The position numbers and the translations under genes are program-made. The notes under the pieces were generated by a model that was not told where the DNA came from, ran no database searches, and saw only the letters and a program-made list of their open reading frames with translations. This document shows, in pieces, positions 42,653 through 53,163 of a stretch of 64,000 bases of DNA (the first letter of the stretch is position 1; the number at the start of each line of letters is the position of its first letter). The stretch comes from Brucella cytisi (GTDB taxonomy: Bacteria; Pseudomonadota; Alphaproteobacteria; Rhizobiales; Rhizobiaceae): NCBI GenBank assembly GCA_012103075.1, contig JAAVLQ010000001.1:558001-622000 (forward strand), in the 5' to 3' direction.

Positions 42653-43071
42653 TCCGTCCTCTCCGACGATTGCAATATAAGCCCCCACATACGCAATCAT
42701 GCCTTCTGTTAGCGGTTGCTGCAATGCCTTTTTATTTGATTTACCTAGCTTTTTCTCACTTATTCTTAAAGCTGGTGATCTTTGCAGGCTAAGAACGCAT
42801 CCCGAAAAGTGCAAAATGGTTTTCGGATCAGATGCGTGCTGAACAAACAATTGGAGCGCCAATCTGCAGTAATCAGATTGAATTGCGCCCCCGGAGGGTG
42901 CTGCCCCTAATGCGATTTGCCTGATCTATCAAGCACGCCAAACGTGCATTAGCCATTGCTTTTGTAGATCGCTAAACATTCCTCCCGACAGGTTTTGATC
43001 GCGGTCAATGCTCTTTCATACCGAATCTTCGACGTTCTCCTCATCACAAGGGAAATGGTGTCGGAGGGCAC
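42653..43071. other. 419-base gap with palindromic repeat
   Basis: Between the divergent hypothetical gene and the cytochrome gene. It holds a clear extragenic palindrome at 42789-42832 and a stretch with gcgcccccggagggtgctgcccc near 42886. No coding region is convincing; promoters for both flanking genes must lie here but I cannot place them. Confidence 0.5.
42789..42832. repeat. extragenic palindrome
   Basis: acgcatcccgaaaagtgc ... ggttttcggatcagatgcgt: outer arms acgcat/atgcgt and inner arms ccgaaaa/ttttcgg. Nearly identical to the element at 22540. Confidence 0.7.
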
Positions 43072-44413
43072 ATGAAACTGATCTGGAAAGCGGTGGTCGG
43101 CGGCGCGGGTGCGCTAGCCGCAGCTTGGCTCTTTGCGCTTTCAACACCCCATTGGCTGACGGTGAAACACGAAGCCGCCATCGATGTCACCGACACGGCT
43201 TTGATCGAAAAGGCGAGTATGTCGCCCATGCGGGCGACTGCGCCGCGTGCCATACGGCGCCGGGAGGCAGGGCGTTTGCGGGTGGACTCGGCATGCAGAC
43301 GCCGCTTGGCACGATTTATTCCACGAACATCACGCCAGACAGCAAAACCGGTATCGGCGGCTACAGCTATGCCGACTTCGAGCGCGCCGTACGGCAGGGG
43401 GTGCGTCAGGATAATGTCCATCTTTATCCGGCAATGCCCTTTGTTTCCTATACGGTCGTGAATGACGAGGACATGAAGGCGCTTTATGCGTTCTTCATGT
43501 CGAAGGTGGAGCCGGTACAACAGGATAACCAGCCCAGCACCTTGCCGTGGCCAACCAACATGCGCTGGCCACTCGCCTACTGGCAGCTTTTCTTTGGAAA
43601 TTCGCGTCCGTTCGAAATTGCAGCGGACACTGATCCGGTGATCGCACGCGGCGCTTATCTGGTCGAGGGGCTCGGTCATTGCGGCGCGTGCCATACGCCA
43701 CGTGGTCTCGCCTATGAAGAAAAAGCGGTGAAGAACGATCCGAAGGGCAAGTTCCTGTCCGGCTCGGTTCTGGAAGGCTGGTATGCGAAAAACCTGCGCG
43801 ATCAGGATACAGGCCTTTCGAGCTGGGCCGAAGGCGAGATCGTCACCTTCCTCAAGACCGGGCGCACCGATCGCACGGCGGCGTTCGGCTCGATGGCCGA
43901 TGTCGTGCAGCATTCGACCCAATACCTTGCGGAAGATGATTTGCGTGCGATTGCCCGTTATTTGAAGTCGCTGCCACCAAGCGAAGGACGCGAACGTGAA
44001 TGGCAACCGAAGGAAGACGTGACGACGGCGGCCCTCAAGGCGGAGATTTCAGCGCACCGGGTGCACTGTCCTATGTCGAGCAATGTTCGGTCTGCCACCG
44101 TATGGACGGCAAGGGTGCACCGCGCATCTATCCGGCGCTCGCCGAAAATACGATTGTCTTTGCCGATGATCCAAGCTCGCTCATTCAGGTCACTCTGACC
44201 GGGGGCAGGACGCCTGACACGCCTGCGGACAGGATGGCTTTTACCATGCCGGGTTTCGCCAATCTTCCGAACTGGCAGGTCGCCGAAATCCTCAACTTCA
44301 TTCGCAATAGTTGGGGCAACCACGGCGCTGACATAACGGAGCAGGATATCGCGCGTATGCGCCGTGAAATCGCTCACAAGCCCGTCCATTACGTTCCGGA
44401 GAACAAGCAATGA
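43072..44413 (+). CDS. trihaem cytochrome c (alcohol/aldehyde dehydrogenase subunit type), two frameshifts
   Basis: About 447 residues with an N-terminal membrane/signal helix (VVGGAGALAAAWLFALS) and three haem-binding CxxCH motifs: CAACH, CGACH and CSVCH. This is the architecture of the cytochrome c subunit of membrane alcohol, aldehyde or gluconate dehydrogenases. Conserved text includes YSTNITPDSKTGIGGYS and LYPAMPFVSYTVVNDEDM. Breaks lie near 43208 (A run; restores EKGEYVAHAGD) and near 44040 (G run; restores KAGDFSAPGALSYVEQ). No dehydrogenase large subunit lies alongside, so the electron donor is unknown. Its stop overlaps the next start. Confidence 0.87.
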
Positions 44414-45320
44414 AAACCAGTACGATTGTCGTTCTTGGTGCCGGTTTTGCCGTGGCAGTAACGGGCGGCGCGTTCCTCTTCAATCACCTGCGGCCCTCGC
44501 TGGATGCGCCGGCTCCGATGGCCTATGCGGTTCTGGACAAGGACAAAAATCAGGTCGGAACCTATGTCATCCCGCCGGACCGGGACATTCTCAAGCAGTC
44601 GAACGCACCCGAGATCATGCACGGCAAGCGGCTGCTCAACGAAACGGCGCGGCTTTTGCCCGACAATGTCGGCAACGGCCTGAACTGCAACTCCTGCCAC
44701 ATGGGGCAGGGCAAGATGGATAACGTTGCCTCCTATATCAATACCAGCAATTTCTATCCTGCCGTCATGCCCCGCGCAGGCAAGGAAGTCGATCTGGTGA
44801 TGCGCATCAATGGCTGCTTCCAGCGTTCGATGAACGGTAAGCCACTGCCGCCTGATGGAGCCGACATGAGGGCGATGATCGCCTATATGGACTGGCTAGG
44901 ACAGGACGTGAAGAAGGGTACGAAAGTGGCTATCCGCAATGCCGGTCCCATCGACGAAAGCCTTGCTCCCGATCCGGAAAATGGCGCCAGAATCTACGCC
45001 GCACAATGTTCGACCTGTCATGGTGCGGGCGGTGAGGGGTGAAGGATCAGGCCGGTGACTATATCTTCCCGCCGCTCTGGGGCGATGAAAGCTTCAATAT
45101 CGGCGCCGGGATGGCACGGACCTACAAGGCGGCACAATTCGTCAAATATGCGATGCCGCCCGCTCAGAACTACAATCTGCCCATCGGGCAGGGCGGTGTT
45201 CTGACCGATCAGGAAGCCATCGATGTGTCGGAATATTTCACCCATATGCCGCGCCCCGATTTCGCAGGCAAGGTGAAGGACTGGCCGAACATGAAAAAGC
45301 CGAAAGACGCGCGTTATTAG
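44410..45320 (+). CDS. dihaem cytochrome c (TsdA-like), one frameshift
   Basis: About 302 residues with an N-terminal anchor (IVVLGAGFAVAVTGGAFLF) and two haem motifs, CNSCH (about residue 95) and CSTCH (about 200). The segment GKRLLNETARLLPDNVGNG resembles thiosulphate dehydrogenase TsdA and related dihaem cytochromes. The break near 45034 is a shortened G run; one G continues HGAGGEG into VKDQAGDYIFPPLWGD. It overlaps the preceding cytochrome gene (ATGA-type), so both likely work in one electron-transfer chain. Thiosulphate as substrate is inference only. Confidence 0.82.
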
Positions 45321-45420
45321 AGCATTTCCAGCAAAAGTGCGAAGCGGTTTTGCGTAGGACAATGCGACGAAACAAATATTTGGAGCGGTTCCAGCAACCC
45401 CGTTTTGACCGAAACCGCTC
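45321..45420. repeat. double extragenic palindrome
   Basis: Two elements: agcatttccagcaaaagtgcg with cggttttgcg at 45322-45357, and gagcggttccagcaacccc with accgaaaccgctct at 45382-45421. Same dispersed family as at 1614 and 22540. Confidence 0.6.
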
Positions 45421-45441
45421 TAAATGATATTGCCAAGAAAA

Positions 45442-45470
45442 GTGCCCCGCCATGTTCAAGCGGTGGGGCA
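45442..45470. terminator. hairpin in the gap after the dihaem cytochrome
   Basis: tgccccgcc and ggtggggca arms around atgttcaagc, followed by tttgaatt. A plausible terminator for the cytochrome pair. Confidence 0.5.
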
Positions 45471-45593
45471 TTTGAATTGCTACGTCGAAGTTTTGCCGAG
45501 CGAAAATCTCTCTGCTATTCATACTGCGTGAAAACAGAGAGACAGAGCGACTCCAATGATTCAGTATAAGCTGGAAATGCTCTCGGAGACTGC

Positions 45594-46381
45594 ATGAGAA
45601 AACTTCGCTACCAGCGGCGTCAGTCGCGCTCTGCAGTGTGGGCGCTTCGGCTTGGTGTTTTTGCGCTCGTTCTGCTTGCGATGGCATTTCTTCTGCATCG
45701 CTTCTGGACACTGGAGACACCTGACCGGTGCTGCTTGCCGGATTGAGTACCGGTCTTGCCGCTCTGGCCCTTCTCTGCTCGGCTAAAGGTTTTCGCAATC
45801 TCTGGGTCAATGGCGACAAGGGCGGCGGGCGCTCCTTCTGGGGCGGCATATTCGCTTTTGCGGTGTTGCTTCCAGTCGGGCTGGTAACGTCACTTTGGTA
45901 TCTCTCTCCGCCGCTTTACGACATCTCCACTGATTTCGAGACGCCGCCGCAATTCCCGTCCAACATGCCGCCACGCCTTCAATGGATGAACCCGCTGACA
46001 GTGGCCGTGAGTGGCGATGCGCTGACCCAGTTGACCGCCTATCCCGATGTGGTCGGACGCCGCTATGAAGCAGCACCGGACCGCGTTGCGCAGGGGGTCG
46101 AAACGGTTCTCAATACTTTTGGGTGGCAGGAGATCGCGCGCAATGCGTCTTCGCCGGAACAGAACGCGACGCGATTTGCCGTGACCGCCCATAGTTTCAT
46201 CCCGGGCCTGAAAAGCGATATCGTTATCCGCCTGCTCGATGAAGGTGAAACCACCTATGTCGATGTGCGTTCGCTGTCACGCTATGGCAAGCGCGATATG
46301 GGGCAGAATGCCGGTTTCATTACCGATTTTCTGGGGGCGCTGGAAGGCGAGGTCAACAAAGCTCCAGCGGACGTGGAATAA
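45594..46381 (+). CDS. DUF1499 membrane protein, one frameshift
   Basis: About 262 residues. The N-terminus is basic (MRKLRYQRRQSRSAVWALRL), followed by three hydrophobic segments and a C-terminal DUF1499 domain (YPDVVGRRYEAAPDRVAQGV; FIPGLKSDIVIRLLDEGE; VDVRSLSRYGKRDMGQN). Function unknown. The frame breaks near 45728 at gaccggtgctg; restoring T to give gacctggtgctg (CCTGG) yields TPDLVLLAGLSTGL. It is convergent with the metallo-beta-lactamase gene, whose stop abuts its own. Confidence 0.83.
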
Positions 46382-47283
46382 TCAGCCGGGAAGATAGATG
46401 CTGCCCAGCGACGGATGGCCATCTGTCGTGACTTCCCCGTCCGACCAGATCTTCCAGATGTGCGAGCACGGACAGTGCAGCCGCACCGTGCAATCTCGGA
46501 TCAGTCTCGCGATAGATCACTTTCACCATGTCGCTGATTGTCCGGTCCCCTGTAGAATACGCTCTAAAATGGCACGTTCGCGCATCTTGCGATGGGCACG
46601 CAGGCCGCGAACGAAGGCGGCAGGCTTGGTCACAGCACCGCCATGCCCCGGCAGATAGACCTTGTCGTCGCGTGCCAGCAGTTTTTCGAGCGAGACCATA
46701 TAGTCATTCATCGAGCCGTCAGGAGGTGCGACGATGGACGTCGCCCGTGCCATGACGTGGTCGGCGGAAAAAGAATGCCGGTTCCCTTCAGGCCGAACGC
46801 CATGTGATTGGCGGCATGTCCGGGAGTATGAATTCCTTCCAAAGCCCAGCCATCACCTTCGATCATGCTTCCGTCGGTCAGTGCAATATCCGGAATGAAC
46901 TCCGTATCGGCGCTTGCCTCAAGCATGTTCGTTTCGCCCACATAATAGGGGCGGGCAGGGCGATGCGGTCCCTCGGCAACCGTGCGAGCGCCAAGGTTTT
47001 CCCTCAGACGCTGGGCCAAAGGTGAATGATCGCGATGGGTGTGACTGACGAAGATATGGCTGACCGGACGACCGGCAATGGCTGCGATCAAGGCGTTGTA
47101 ATGCGCCTCATCTTCCGGACCGGGATCGATGATCGACAGCGTATCCGTGCCGATAAGGTAGCTGTTGGTGCCGTGAAAGGTGAATGCGCTCGGATTATTG
47201 ACGGTGAGGCGTAAAATGCCTTTACTCAGTTCAACCGGCTTCCCATATTGGGGCGTGAAACTGCTGTCGAAAACAAGCGCCAT
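46382..47283 (-). CDS. metallo-beta-lactamase fold hydrolase, two frameshifts
   Basis: A protein of about 301 residues of the LACTB2/glyoxalase II-like group. The metal-binding motif HTHRDH is in SHIFVSHTHRDHSPLA; the second histidine region is GIHTPGHAANHMAFG; the third is KVYLPGHGGAV. Breaks lie near 46771 (T run; restores ILFSADHVMARAT) and near 46548 (G run; restores LQGDRTISDMVKVIYRETDP). The start at 47283 (MALVFDSSFTPQYG) is preferred. Substrate unknown; ribonuclease or thioesterase activity is possible in this family. Confidence 0.88.
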
Positions 47284-47450
47284 TGAAGCGGCTTCCATTC
47301 TTCTTTGGTTTGATTGATGAAACGGCATAGGCCTTATATAGTCGGGTTGCAAACGTGAACAGTCATGCGCGCTGACAATCGCGTCAGCGGGCAGAATCCG
47401 GAGAATTTTTCATCCCGGTGTCGATCGCCGCGTCAAAAGTGGAGTTGGAT

Positions 47451-48049
47451 ATGCCTCATAGAGCAAAGTCTCGCTTCGCCACTGCCCTCTCGCAACAGAA
47501 TATCTGCCGACCAGACAACTGGCCCGTGCTTTCTGGTTTGTCGGGCTTGCGCTGGTCGGAACGGCTGTTCTCACCATTTCTGCCAAGATCAAAGTCGATC
47601 TGGTCTACGTCAATGCGACGATGCAGACCGTCGCTCTCTTTGCAATTTCAGCTCTTTACGGTTCGCGGCTCGCCGTGGCGACTGTCGCTCTTTATCTGCT
47701 TGAAGGCGCGCTTGGCATGCCGGTCTTCACCGGAACGCCGGAGAAGGGTATCCGCCTTGTCTATATGGTTGGCCCGACGGGCGGATATCTGCTCTCCTAT
47801 CTTGCTGTGGCCCGGATCGTCGGGCGCGCTGCCGACAAGGGACTGGCACGCAACCCACTCGCTCTCGGCGGTGCAATGTTGCTCGCAGAAGCTGTCATTC
47901 TGCTGATGGGCGCAGGCTGGATGGCTTATCTCTTCGGTCTGGAAAAGGCCATTGCCTTCGGCTTCGGCGCCTTTATCGTCGGCGATCTCGTGAAGCTCGC
48001 ACTTGCCGCATGTGGCGTGCCTGCGATGATGTCGCTTCTGACGCGCTGA
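47451..48049 (+). CDS. bioY: biotin transporter BioY, one frameshift
   Basis: The substrate-binding S component of an ECF-type biotin transporter, about 199 residues with six membrane helices. Family landmarks: VNATMQTVALFAISALYGSR, LYLLEGALGMPVFTG, GPTGGYLLSYLAVA and the C-terminal FIVGDLVKLALA. The frame breaks near 47500 (caacagaatatc); one missing G restores QQEYLPTRQLARAFWFVG. No bioM/bioN genes are adjacent; BioY can function alone in some bacteria. A terminator follows. Confidence 0.92.
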
Positions 48050-48073
48050 AATTTTATCGGTTCTGCATGTTGA

Positions 48074-48099
48074 AAGCCGGGTCTTTGGCCCGGCTTTTC
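48074..48099 (+). terminator. rho-independent terminator after bioY
   Basis: aagccggg and cccggctt arms around tctttgg, followed by ttcttgttt, 25 bases after the bioY stop. Confidence 0.85.
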
Positions 48100-48189
48100 T
48101 TGTTTCGGTTGAAACTGCTTCGCAATTGACAGAAGCCACATCACCAAGCTTTGTCACTATAAGAAATCTGCTTTTACGGGGAGGATGAT

Positions 48190-48699
48190 TTGCACGTCGA
48201 AACTCTGGTGATTGAACCGCTGACAAAGAAGCTTTTGCGCCGTTTGGCGATGTCATCGAGACTGAAGGGGCCGAGCTTCGCCTGATCAACAATGGCACGA
48301 CCGAGCGATACCACGATCTAGCGCGCGTCGAAGCCGCTGGCACCGAAGCAAGGGTTCTCGTCAATATTTTTCCGGGGCAGTCGTTCGAGGCGCCAATCGA
48401 CATCGTCATGATGGAACGTCATCCATTCGGTTCACAGGCATTCATTCCGTTGAATGGCCGGCCGTTTCTTTGTGGTGGTCGCGGAAGACGATGGCGGCAA
48501 GCCTGCACGTCTGCGTGTTTTCCTTGCGCACGGTAATCAAGGCGTCAATTATCTGCGCAATGTGTGGCACCACCCGCTCTTGGCGCTTGAACAGAAATCC
48601 GATTTTCTGATTGTCGACCGGGCAGGCAACGAGGACAATCTGGAGGAATTTTTCTTCTCTGACACCACATACCGCATTGAAACAACAAAACCTGCCTGA
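48190..48699 (+). CDS. allA: ureidoglycolate lyase, two frameshifts
   Basis: Splits ureidoglycolate into glyoxylate and urea in purine/allantoin breakdown; about 169 residues. The reconstructed protein starts at a TTG ([11 protein letters not shown]). It includes [70 protein letters not shown] and [15 protein letters not shown], all typical AllA. Breaks near 48226 (before AFAPFGD) and near 48472 (an extra T in the run tttcttt) separate three pieces. It lies 18 bases upstream of uraH, forming a ureide operon. Confidence 0.9.
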
Positions 48700-48717
48700 G
48701 CTTTATCGAGGGATATT

Positions 48718-49074
48718 ATGGGTAAACTTTCCACGCATGTGCTCGACACTGCCCATGGCAGCCCTGCGGCGGCGATGCGCGTCGAACTTTATCGTATTGG
48801 CGTAAACGGCGCTCCCGAACTGATCAAGCGCACGGTGACCAATCTCGACGGACGTACGGATGCTCCTTTGCTTTCCGGCGATGATTTACGCACTGGCACT
48901 TACGAGTTACAGTTCCATGTTGCCGAATATTTTGAGGGGCGCGGTGCGGAACAAGCCAATCCGCCGTTTCTCGATCTTATTCCGATCCGCTTCGCAATCG
49001 CCGATGTCGATGGAAACTACCACGTGCCGTTGCTTGTCAGCCCATGGTCCTATTCAACGTATCGTGGAAGCTGA
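48718..49074 (+). CDS. uraH: 5-hydroxyisourate hydrolase
   Basis: Transthyretin-like protein hydrolysing 5-hydroxyisourate, the product of urate oxidation. The 118-residue frame is intact: N-terminal [15 protein letters not shown] with the active-site His, the conserved Arg in [18 protein letters not shown], and the diagnostic C-terminal YRGS. It follows allA on the same strand. Together they imply that purine catabolism through allantoin operates; other genes of the pathway are outside the window. Confidence 0.96.
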   Translation: MGKLSTHVLDTAHGSPAAAMRVELYRIGVNGAPELIKRTVTNLDGRTDAPLLSGDDLRTGTYELQFHVAEYFEGRGAEQANPPFLDLIPIRFAIADVDGNYHVPLLVSPWSYSTYRGS

Positions 49075-49110
49075 TCCGGACTTATCCTCTTTTCGGGCAG
49101 ACGAACTAGG

Positions 49111-49136
49111 CTCCTCGCATTATCTATTGCGAGGAG
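49111..49136 (+). promoter_or_regulatory. hairpin sequestering the ribosome binding site of the DUF2793 gene
   Basis: ctcctcgca (49111-49119) pairs perfectly with tgcgaggag (49128-49136), 9 base pairs with an 8-base loop. The gaggag in the right arm is the ribosome binding site, six bases before the ATG at 49143. In the folded state translation would be blocked. It lacks a T run, so a terminator for uraH is less likely. Confidence 0.6.
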
Positions 49137-49142
49137 CTGTTC

Positions 49143-49960
49143 ATGGACCAAACCCCAAATCTGAAAATGCCCTATATTCTGCCCAGTCAGGTGCAGAAAC
49201 ATGTCACTCATAATGAGGCATTGCGGCTGCTCGTTGCCGTCGTGCATCTGAGCGTCAAGTCGCGGAATCGAGCCGAAGCGCTGGAACACCTGTCAGTGGA
49301 GATCGCTATCTTGTGGCTGCGGCTGCTGTCGGGGCATGGGCAGGAAAAAAGGCGGCGCAATAGCATCTTTCATTGATGGCGGATGGTTATTCGTGACGTC
49401 TGCTATCGGCTGGCAGGCCTATGTCGAGGACGAAGCGCACCTGATCGTTTTTGATGGCGCTCTCTGGAAGGGTGTTTCATCGGTTCCGGAAAACCTGTCC
49501 CTGTTGAGACTCGGTGTTCGTGCCACTGCCGACGCGATCAACCGGTTTGCTATTTCGCCGGATGTCGCCTGTTCATCAATGCCGGCGCAAACCTTTCGAT
49601 GAAGGTGAAGAAGCAGACAGCAACAGATACGGCAAGCCTGCTGTATCAGACCCCTGGACTGCTTTTGCTGACATGGGGCTGAACGGCAGCAATGATTTGG
49701 GCGTGAAGGTGAGCAGCTATATCGGTCAATGGCGTGAGGCGACCGGCAATGTTGCAGTAGGCCCATCTGGCCACAGGCCCGGCTTTATGTCGATGGCCCC
49801 ATCCTCCCCGGCATTTTATGCCGTAGCTGAATTACCCTCTGCAGGAAGTCACGGTGCGGGCGCAATGGTCTTCGTGACCGACATTCCGTCCGGTGCTCAG
49901 GTGGCCTATTCTGATGGCACCAATTGGCGCAGCATTCACAGCGGTACTGTCATTGCTTAA
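49143..49960 (+). CDS. phage-type DUF2793 protein, several frameshifts
   Basis: About 272 residues in total. The N-terminus MDQTPNLKMPYILPSQVQKH followed by VTHNEALRLL is the hallmark of DUF2793, a domain of phage tail/fibre-like proteins common in alphaproteobacterial prophages and gene-transfer regions. Further pieces: GGAIASFIDGGWLFVTSAIG, WQAYVEDEAHLIVFDGALWK, FINAGANLSMKVKKQT, and a C-terminal segment with VTDIPSGAQVAYSDGTNWRS. Breaks lie near 49260, 49335, 49570 and 49640. No other phage gene is near, so it is a solitary gene or remnant. Confidence 0.78.
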
Positions 49961-50299
49961 GCATGTTTCCCGAAAGCGGGCGCTAGTTTCGCGATAAAGG
50001 TATGCGTAAAACAGACAGATAGAGTGCGGCTGATTGGCCCACACTGTTACCGGGATACAGTCTACGGGCCGTAATTTAACCAAAAGATGTTTGTTAAGCC
50101 TCTGAAACGGCAATTGATATAGTCCTGCCGGAGGACTCATGTTAACGGTGCCGAGAAACTAGAATGCTTCGCAGCTACGGCGTGCAGCAAGCGGCCAAGG
50201 GATTGACTAAGCTTTAGTCCCCATTAGTAGTAAGAATAGCCTTATGGCGCTGGAATCGTTCCGGTATTTCTCTCCGTGGGAGAGCGGGATAACACGCGT
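49961..50299. other. 339-base gap with palindromic repeat
   Basis: Begins with an extragenic palindrome (gcatgtttcccgaaagcggg ... gtatgcg, about 49963-50008). The rest has no convincing gene; it leads into the polysaccharide dehydratase gene, whose promoter should lie here. Confidence 0.5.
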
Positions 50300-52169
50300 A
50301 TGAGTTTGAAATATCCATGGCAGAGACTGGCGCTTTTGCCCCGCGCCAGCAAACAGATCATTCTGATGCTGAGCGACTGTGTTCTGCTGTTGCTGAGCGC
50401 CTATCTGGCGTTTGTCATCCGCCTTGGCTTCGTTTTTTGTACCGAACGAAGGGCAGATATTCCTGATTTTCATCGCGCCCATTCTTGCAATTCCGGTTTT
50501 TGTTCGGTTTGGACTTTACCGCGCTATCATCCGTTATCTGGCTGAACGCGCCATCTGGCCGATTTTCCGGGCTACCGCCATTGCCGCGCTTTTCTGGGTT
50601 GCGCTCGTTTTCCTGATGGAACTTTACGGTAGTACCGGTCTGCCGCGTTCGGTTCCGCTGCTTTACTGGCTTCTGAGTACGGTATTCATCTCCGCCAGCC
50701 GATTTGGTGCGAAATGGCTTTTGCGTAGCTCCGAGACGGACAAACGATATACGAGTTCTGCCTTGATTATCGGTGTAGGCGAACCCGCTCGCCAACTCGC
50801 AACGGCGCTTCGCAGTCATAGCGAAACACTGGTCGTCGGCTTCGTAGATCCTTATGGCCAGCTTAACGGCATGGATATTATCGGGCTGCGAGTCTATGGC
50901 GTGGAAGACATTCCTGCCTTGATCGAAAACTACGGTATCAAGCAGGTAGTTGTATCCGAGCCTGCGCTGGAACAAAAACAGCGTCAGGATTTTGCGCGGC
51001 TTCTCGGACGCCTTCCTGTCAGTACACGTATTCTTCCGCCGATCGCTGATTTGACGGCCGGGAAATATCTGGTCAGTTCACTGCGCAATGTGGAGATCGA
51101 CGATCTGCTCGGGCGTTCGCCCGTGCCGCCGGATGCAGCTTTGTTGCGAGAAGTAGTCGAGGGCCGACGTATCATGGTGACGGGAGCTGGCGGCTCCATC
51201 GGCAGCCAGCTCTGCCGCACCATTGCGCAATGGAACCCGGCCTGTATTGTCCTGTTCGAGTCGAGTGAATTCGCGCTTTACAATATAGACCGACAGTTGA
51301 AGCAGATAGCCAGTTTCGAGATCGTGCCGATCTTGGGGACAGTCAGTAGCCGAGACTGCGTCGAGAATGCCATTCGCGACCACAATGTCGATACGGTCTA
51401 TCATTGTGCGGCTTACAAACATGTGCCGCTGGTCGAGAAAACCCGTTGGTCGGTATATTCAACAATGTGTTTGGCACGCTGGAAGTGGCTCAGGCCGCTC
51501 TCAACACCGATGTCGAGCGCATGGTGCTCATCTCGTCCGATAAGGCGGTGCGACCAACGAATGTGATGGGTGCAACCAAGCGCTGGGCCGAGTTGGTCGT
51601 CTATTATTGCGGTATGTTGGCTGAACAATCCGGAAAGAAGAAGGCATTCTATTCTGTCCGTTTCGGCAATGTGCTGGGATCGAACGGTTCGGTCGTTCCG
51701 CTCTTCCGCGAACAGATCGCCACTGGCGGTCCGATTACGCTGACGCATGAGGACATGACTCGCTACTTCATGTCGATCAAGGAAGCAGCCGAGCTTATTG
51801 TACAGTCTGGTGGCATCGCCGCGTCGGGCGATACGGTTCTTCTAGAGATGGGCGAGCCGGTGAAGATCCGCGACCGGCAGAGAACATGATCCTACTGGCA
51901 GGGCTGACCGTTCGAAACGACGAAAACCCGCACGGCGATATTGCCATTGAGACGACGGGGATTCGCGAAGGCGAGAAGATGTATGAAGAACTCTTCTACG
52001 ATCCTGCGCAGGCAAAGCCGACGCGCCATCCCAAGATAATGCGCCTCCTCCTCGGGGCAAGAAGGCTGAGGTTGATGTTCCGGCCAGCCTCACTGCACTT
52101 CGTATTGCGATGGAAAGTGGCGATCTCGATGCGGTTCGCAAGGTTCTGTTCGACGTTATAACTTCCTGA
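50300..52169 (+). CDS. FlaA1/CapD-type nucleotide-sugar 4,6-dehydratase, four frameshifts
   Basis: A membrane-anchored polysaccharide biosynthesis protein of about 622 residues. Four N-terminal helices (from LMLSDCVLLLLSAYLAFVIR on) precede a CoA-binding-like domain (ALIIGVGEPARQLATAL) and an extended SDR domain: NAD motif VTGAGGSIGSQLC, YHCAAYKHVPLVE, MGATKRWAEL, RFGNVLGSNGSVVPLF. Such enzymes make 4-keto-6-deoxy sugars (e.g. for UDP-QuiNAc or bacillosamine). Breaks: near 50440 (T run), 51428 (gag-gaa-aac), 51873 (gaccggcag for gacctggcag, CCTGG) and 52045. It ends 14 bases inside the convergent transferase gene. Confidence 0.9.
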
Positions 52170-53163
52170 AGCGCGAGCGAAAATCCAGCAGCAGAACCAG
52201 TGTTGCGACAATTGCCACGAGGAGGAAAGCGATCTGGGTGACTGTGTTGTCCAGAGCAAGCAGCGCAACGGCGCAGGCAACAAGAATCACATTCAAAAGC
52301 GCTACATGGCCAATCACCTTGAGCACGCTCCAGCCGGAGCGTTTCGCTGCCTGATAGGCATGTTTGGAATGTGCTTTCAGAATATTCTCACCCTGACTTA
52401 ACCGCATCACGATGGTCGTGCCTGCATCGAGAATATAATAGAGCGGCAGGATCAGCGCCACGGCAATATGTGTTTCTCGTGCGAGCAGGATCAGCGCTGT
52501 GCCGGTGATCAGGCCAAGCGGGAGACTTCCTGAATCGCCGAGAAAGATGGTTGCCGGTGGACGGTTGAATAGGGCAAAGCCCAACACTCCACCTGCTGCG
52601 ATGATGCCGATACCGCCGCTTTCCAGTCCGGCAAGGCCAAGGGCGGCCAGAATGCCGATCCCAGCTAACGGAATCCCTATCCCTGCGGCGGTCATGAGAT
52701 CGAGTCCGTCCATGAAGTTGGTCACATTGATCGCGATCACCAGTGAGAAGACAATCAGCATTACCTCCAGCCAGAAGGGCAGGAGGTTCGGCAGTAACCG
52801 GAAATCCGGGCCCGGGCCGTAGACAACCAGTCCGGCAGCAACGAACTGCGATCCCAGTCTGATGATCTCCGAAAGCTCATAACGGTCATCCAGTCCGCCG
52901 ACGATCCAGAGTAGTAGCGACGCCCCGGAAAGGCAAAGCGCCAGATCGGCACTGATTTCTAGGTCTGGCGCAAAGATCAGCACCGTCACGATGATGGCGG
53001 GAACGAGTGCCAGCCCGCCGATCTGTCGTGCGACTGTCGTGTGATTGGAGCGCGAACTCATACGAGCCGCGAGAAAGTGCTCGGGCAAGAGCCGGTCTAA
53101 CAGATAAAGCCCGATGCCGCACAAGGCAGCGCTGACGAGAAACGAAATCAACAAAAACCGCAT
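52156..53163 (-). CDS. WecA/MraY-family glycosyl-1-phosphate transferase
   Basis: A polyprenyl-phosphate N-acetylhexosamine-1-phosphate transferase of 335 residues with about ten membrane helices. The catalytic motifs are GGLDDRYELSE, INVTNFMDGLDL and FLGDSGSLPLGL. It would start glycan assembly by loading a sugar phosphate on undecaprenyl phosphate. The start at 53163 (MRFLLISFLVSAALCG) precedes the first helix. Frame intact. Convergent with the FlaA1-like gene, overlapping by 14 bases, a pairing frequent in O-antigen loci (for example WbpL/WbpM). Confidence 0.92.
   Translation of the reverse strand: MRFLLISFLVSAALCGIGLYLLDRLLPEHFLAARMSSRSNHTTVARQIGGLALVPAIIVTVLIFAPDLEISADLALCLSGASLLLWIVGGLDDRYELSEIIRLGSQFVAAGLVVYGPGPDFRLLPNLLPFWLEVMLIVFSLVIAINVTNFMDGLDLMTAAGIGIPLAGIGILAALGLAGLESGGIGIIAAGGVLGFALFNRPPATIFLGDSGSLPLGLITGTALILLARETHIAVALILPLYYILDAGTTIVMRLSQGENILKAHSKHAYQAAKRSGWSVLKVIGHVALLNVILVACAVALLALDNTVTQIAFLLVAIVATLVLLLDFRSRFRKL

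Noticed and set aside
47330..47450. Possible BioR operator (ttatatag) upstream of bioY
   Set aside because: It matches the TTATCTATAA-type site only in part and no second half-site is visible; too weak to report.
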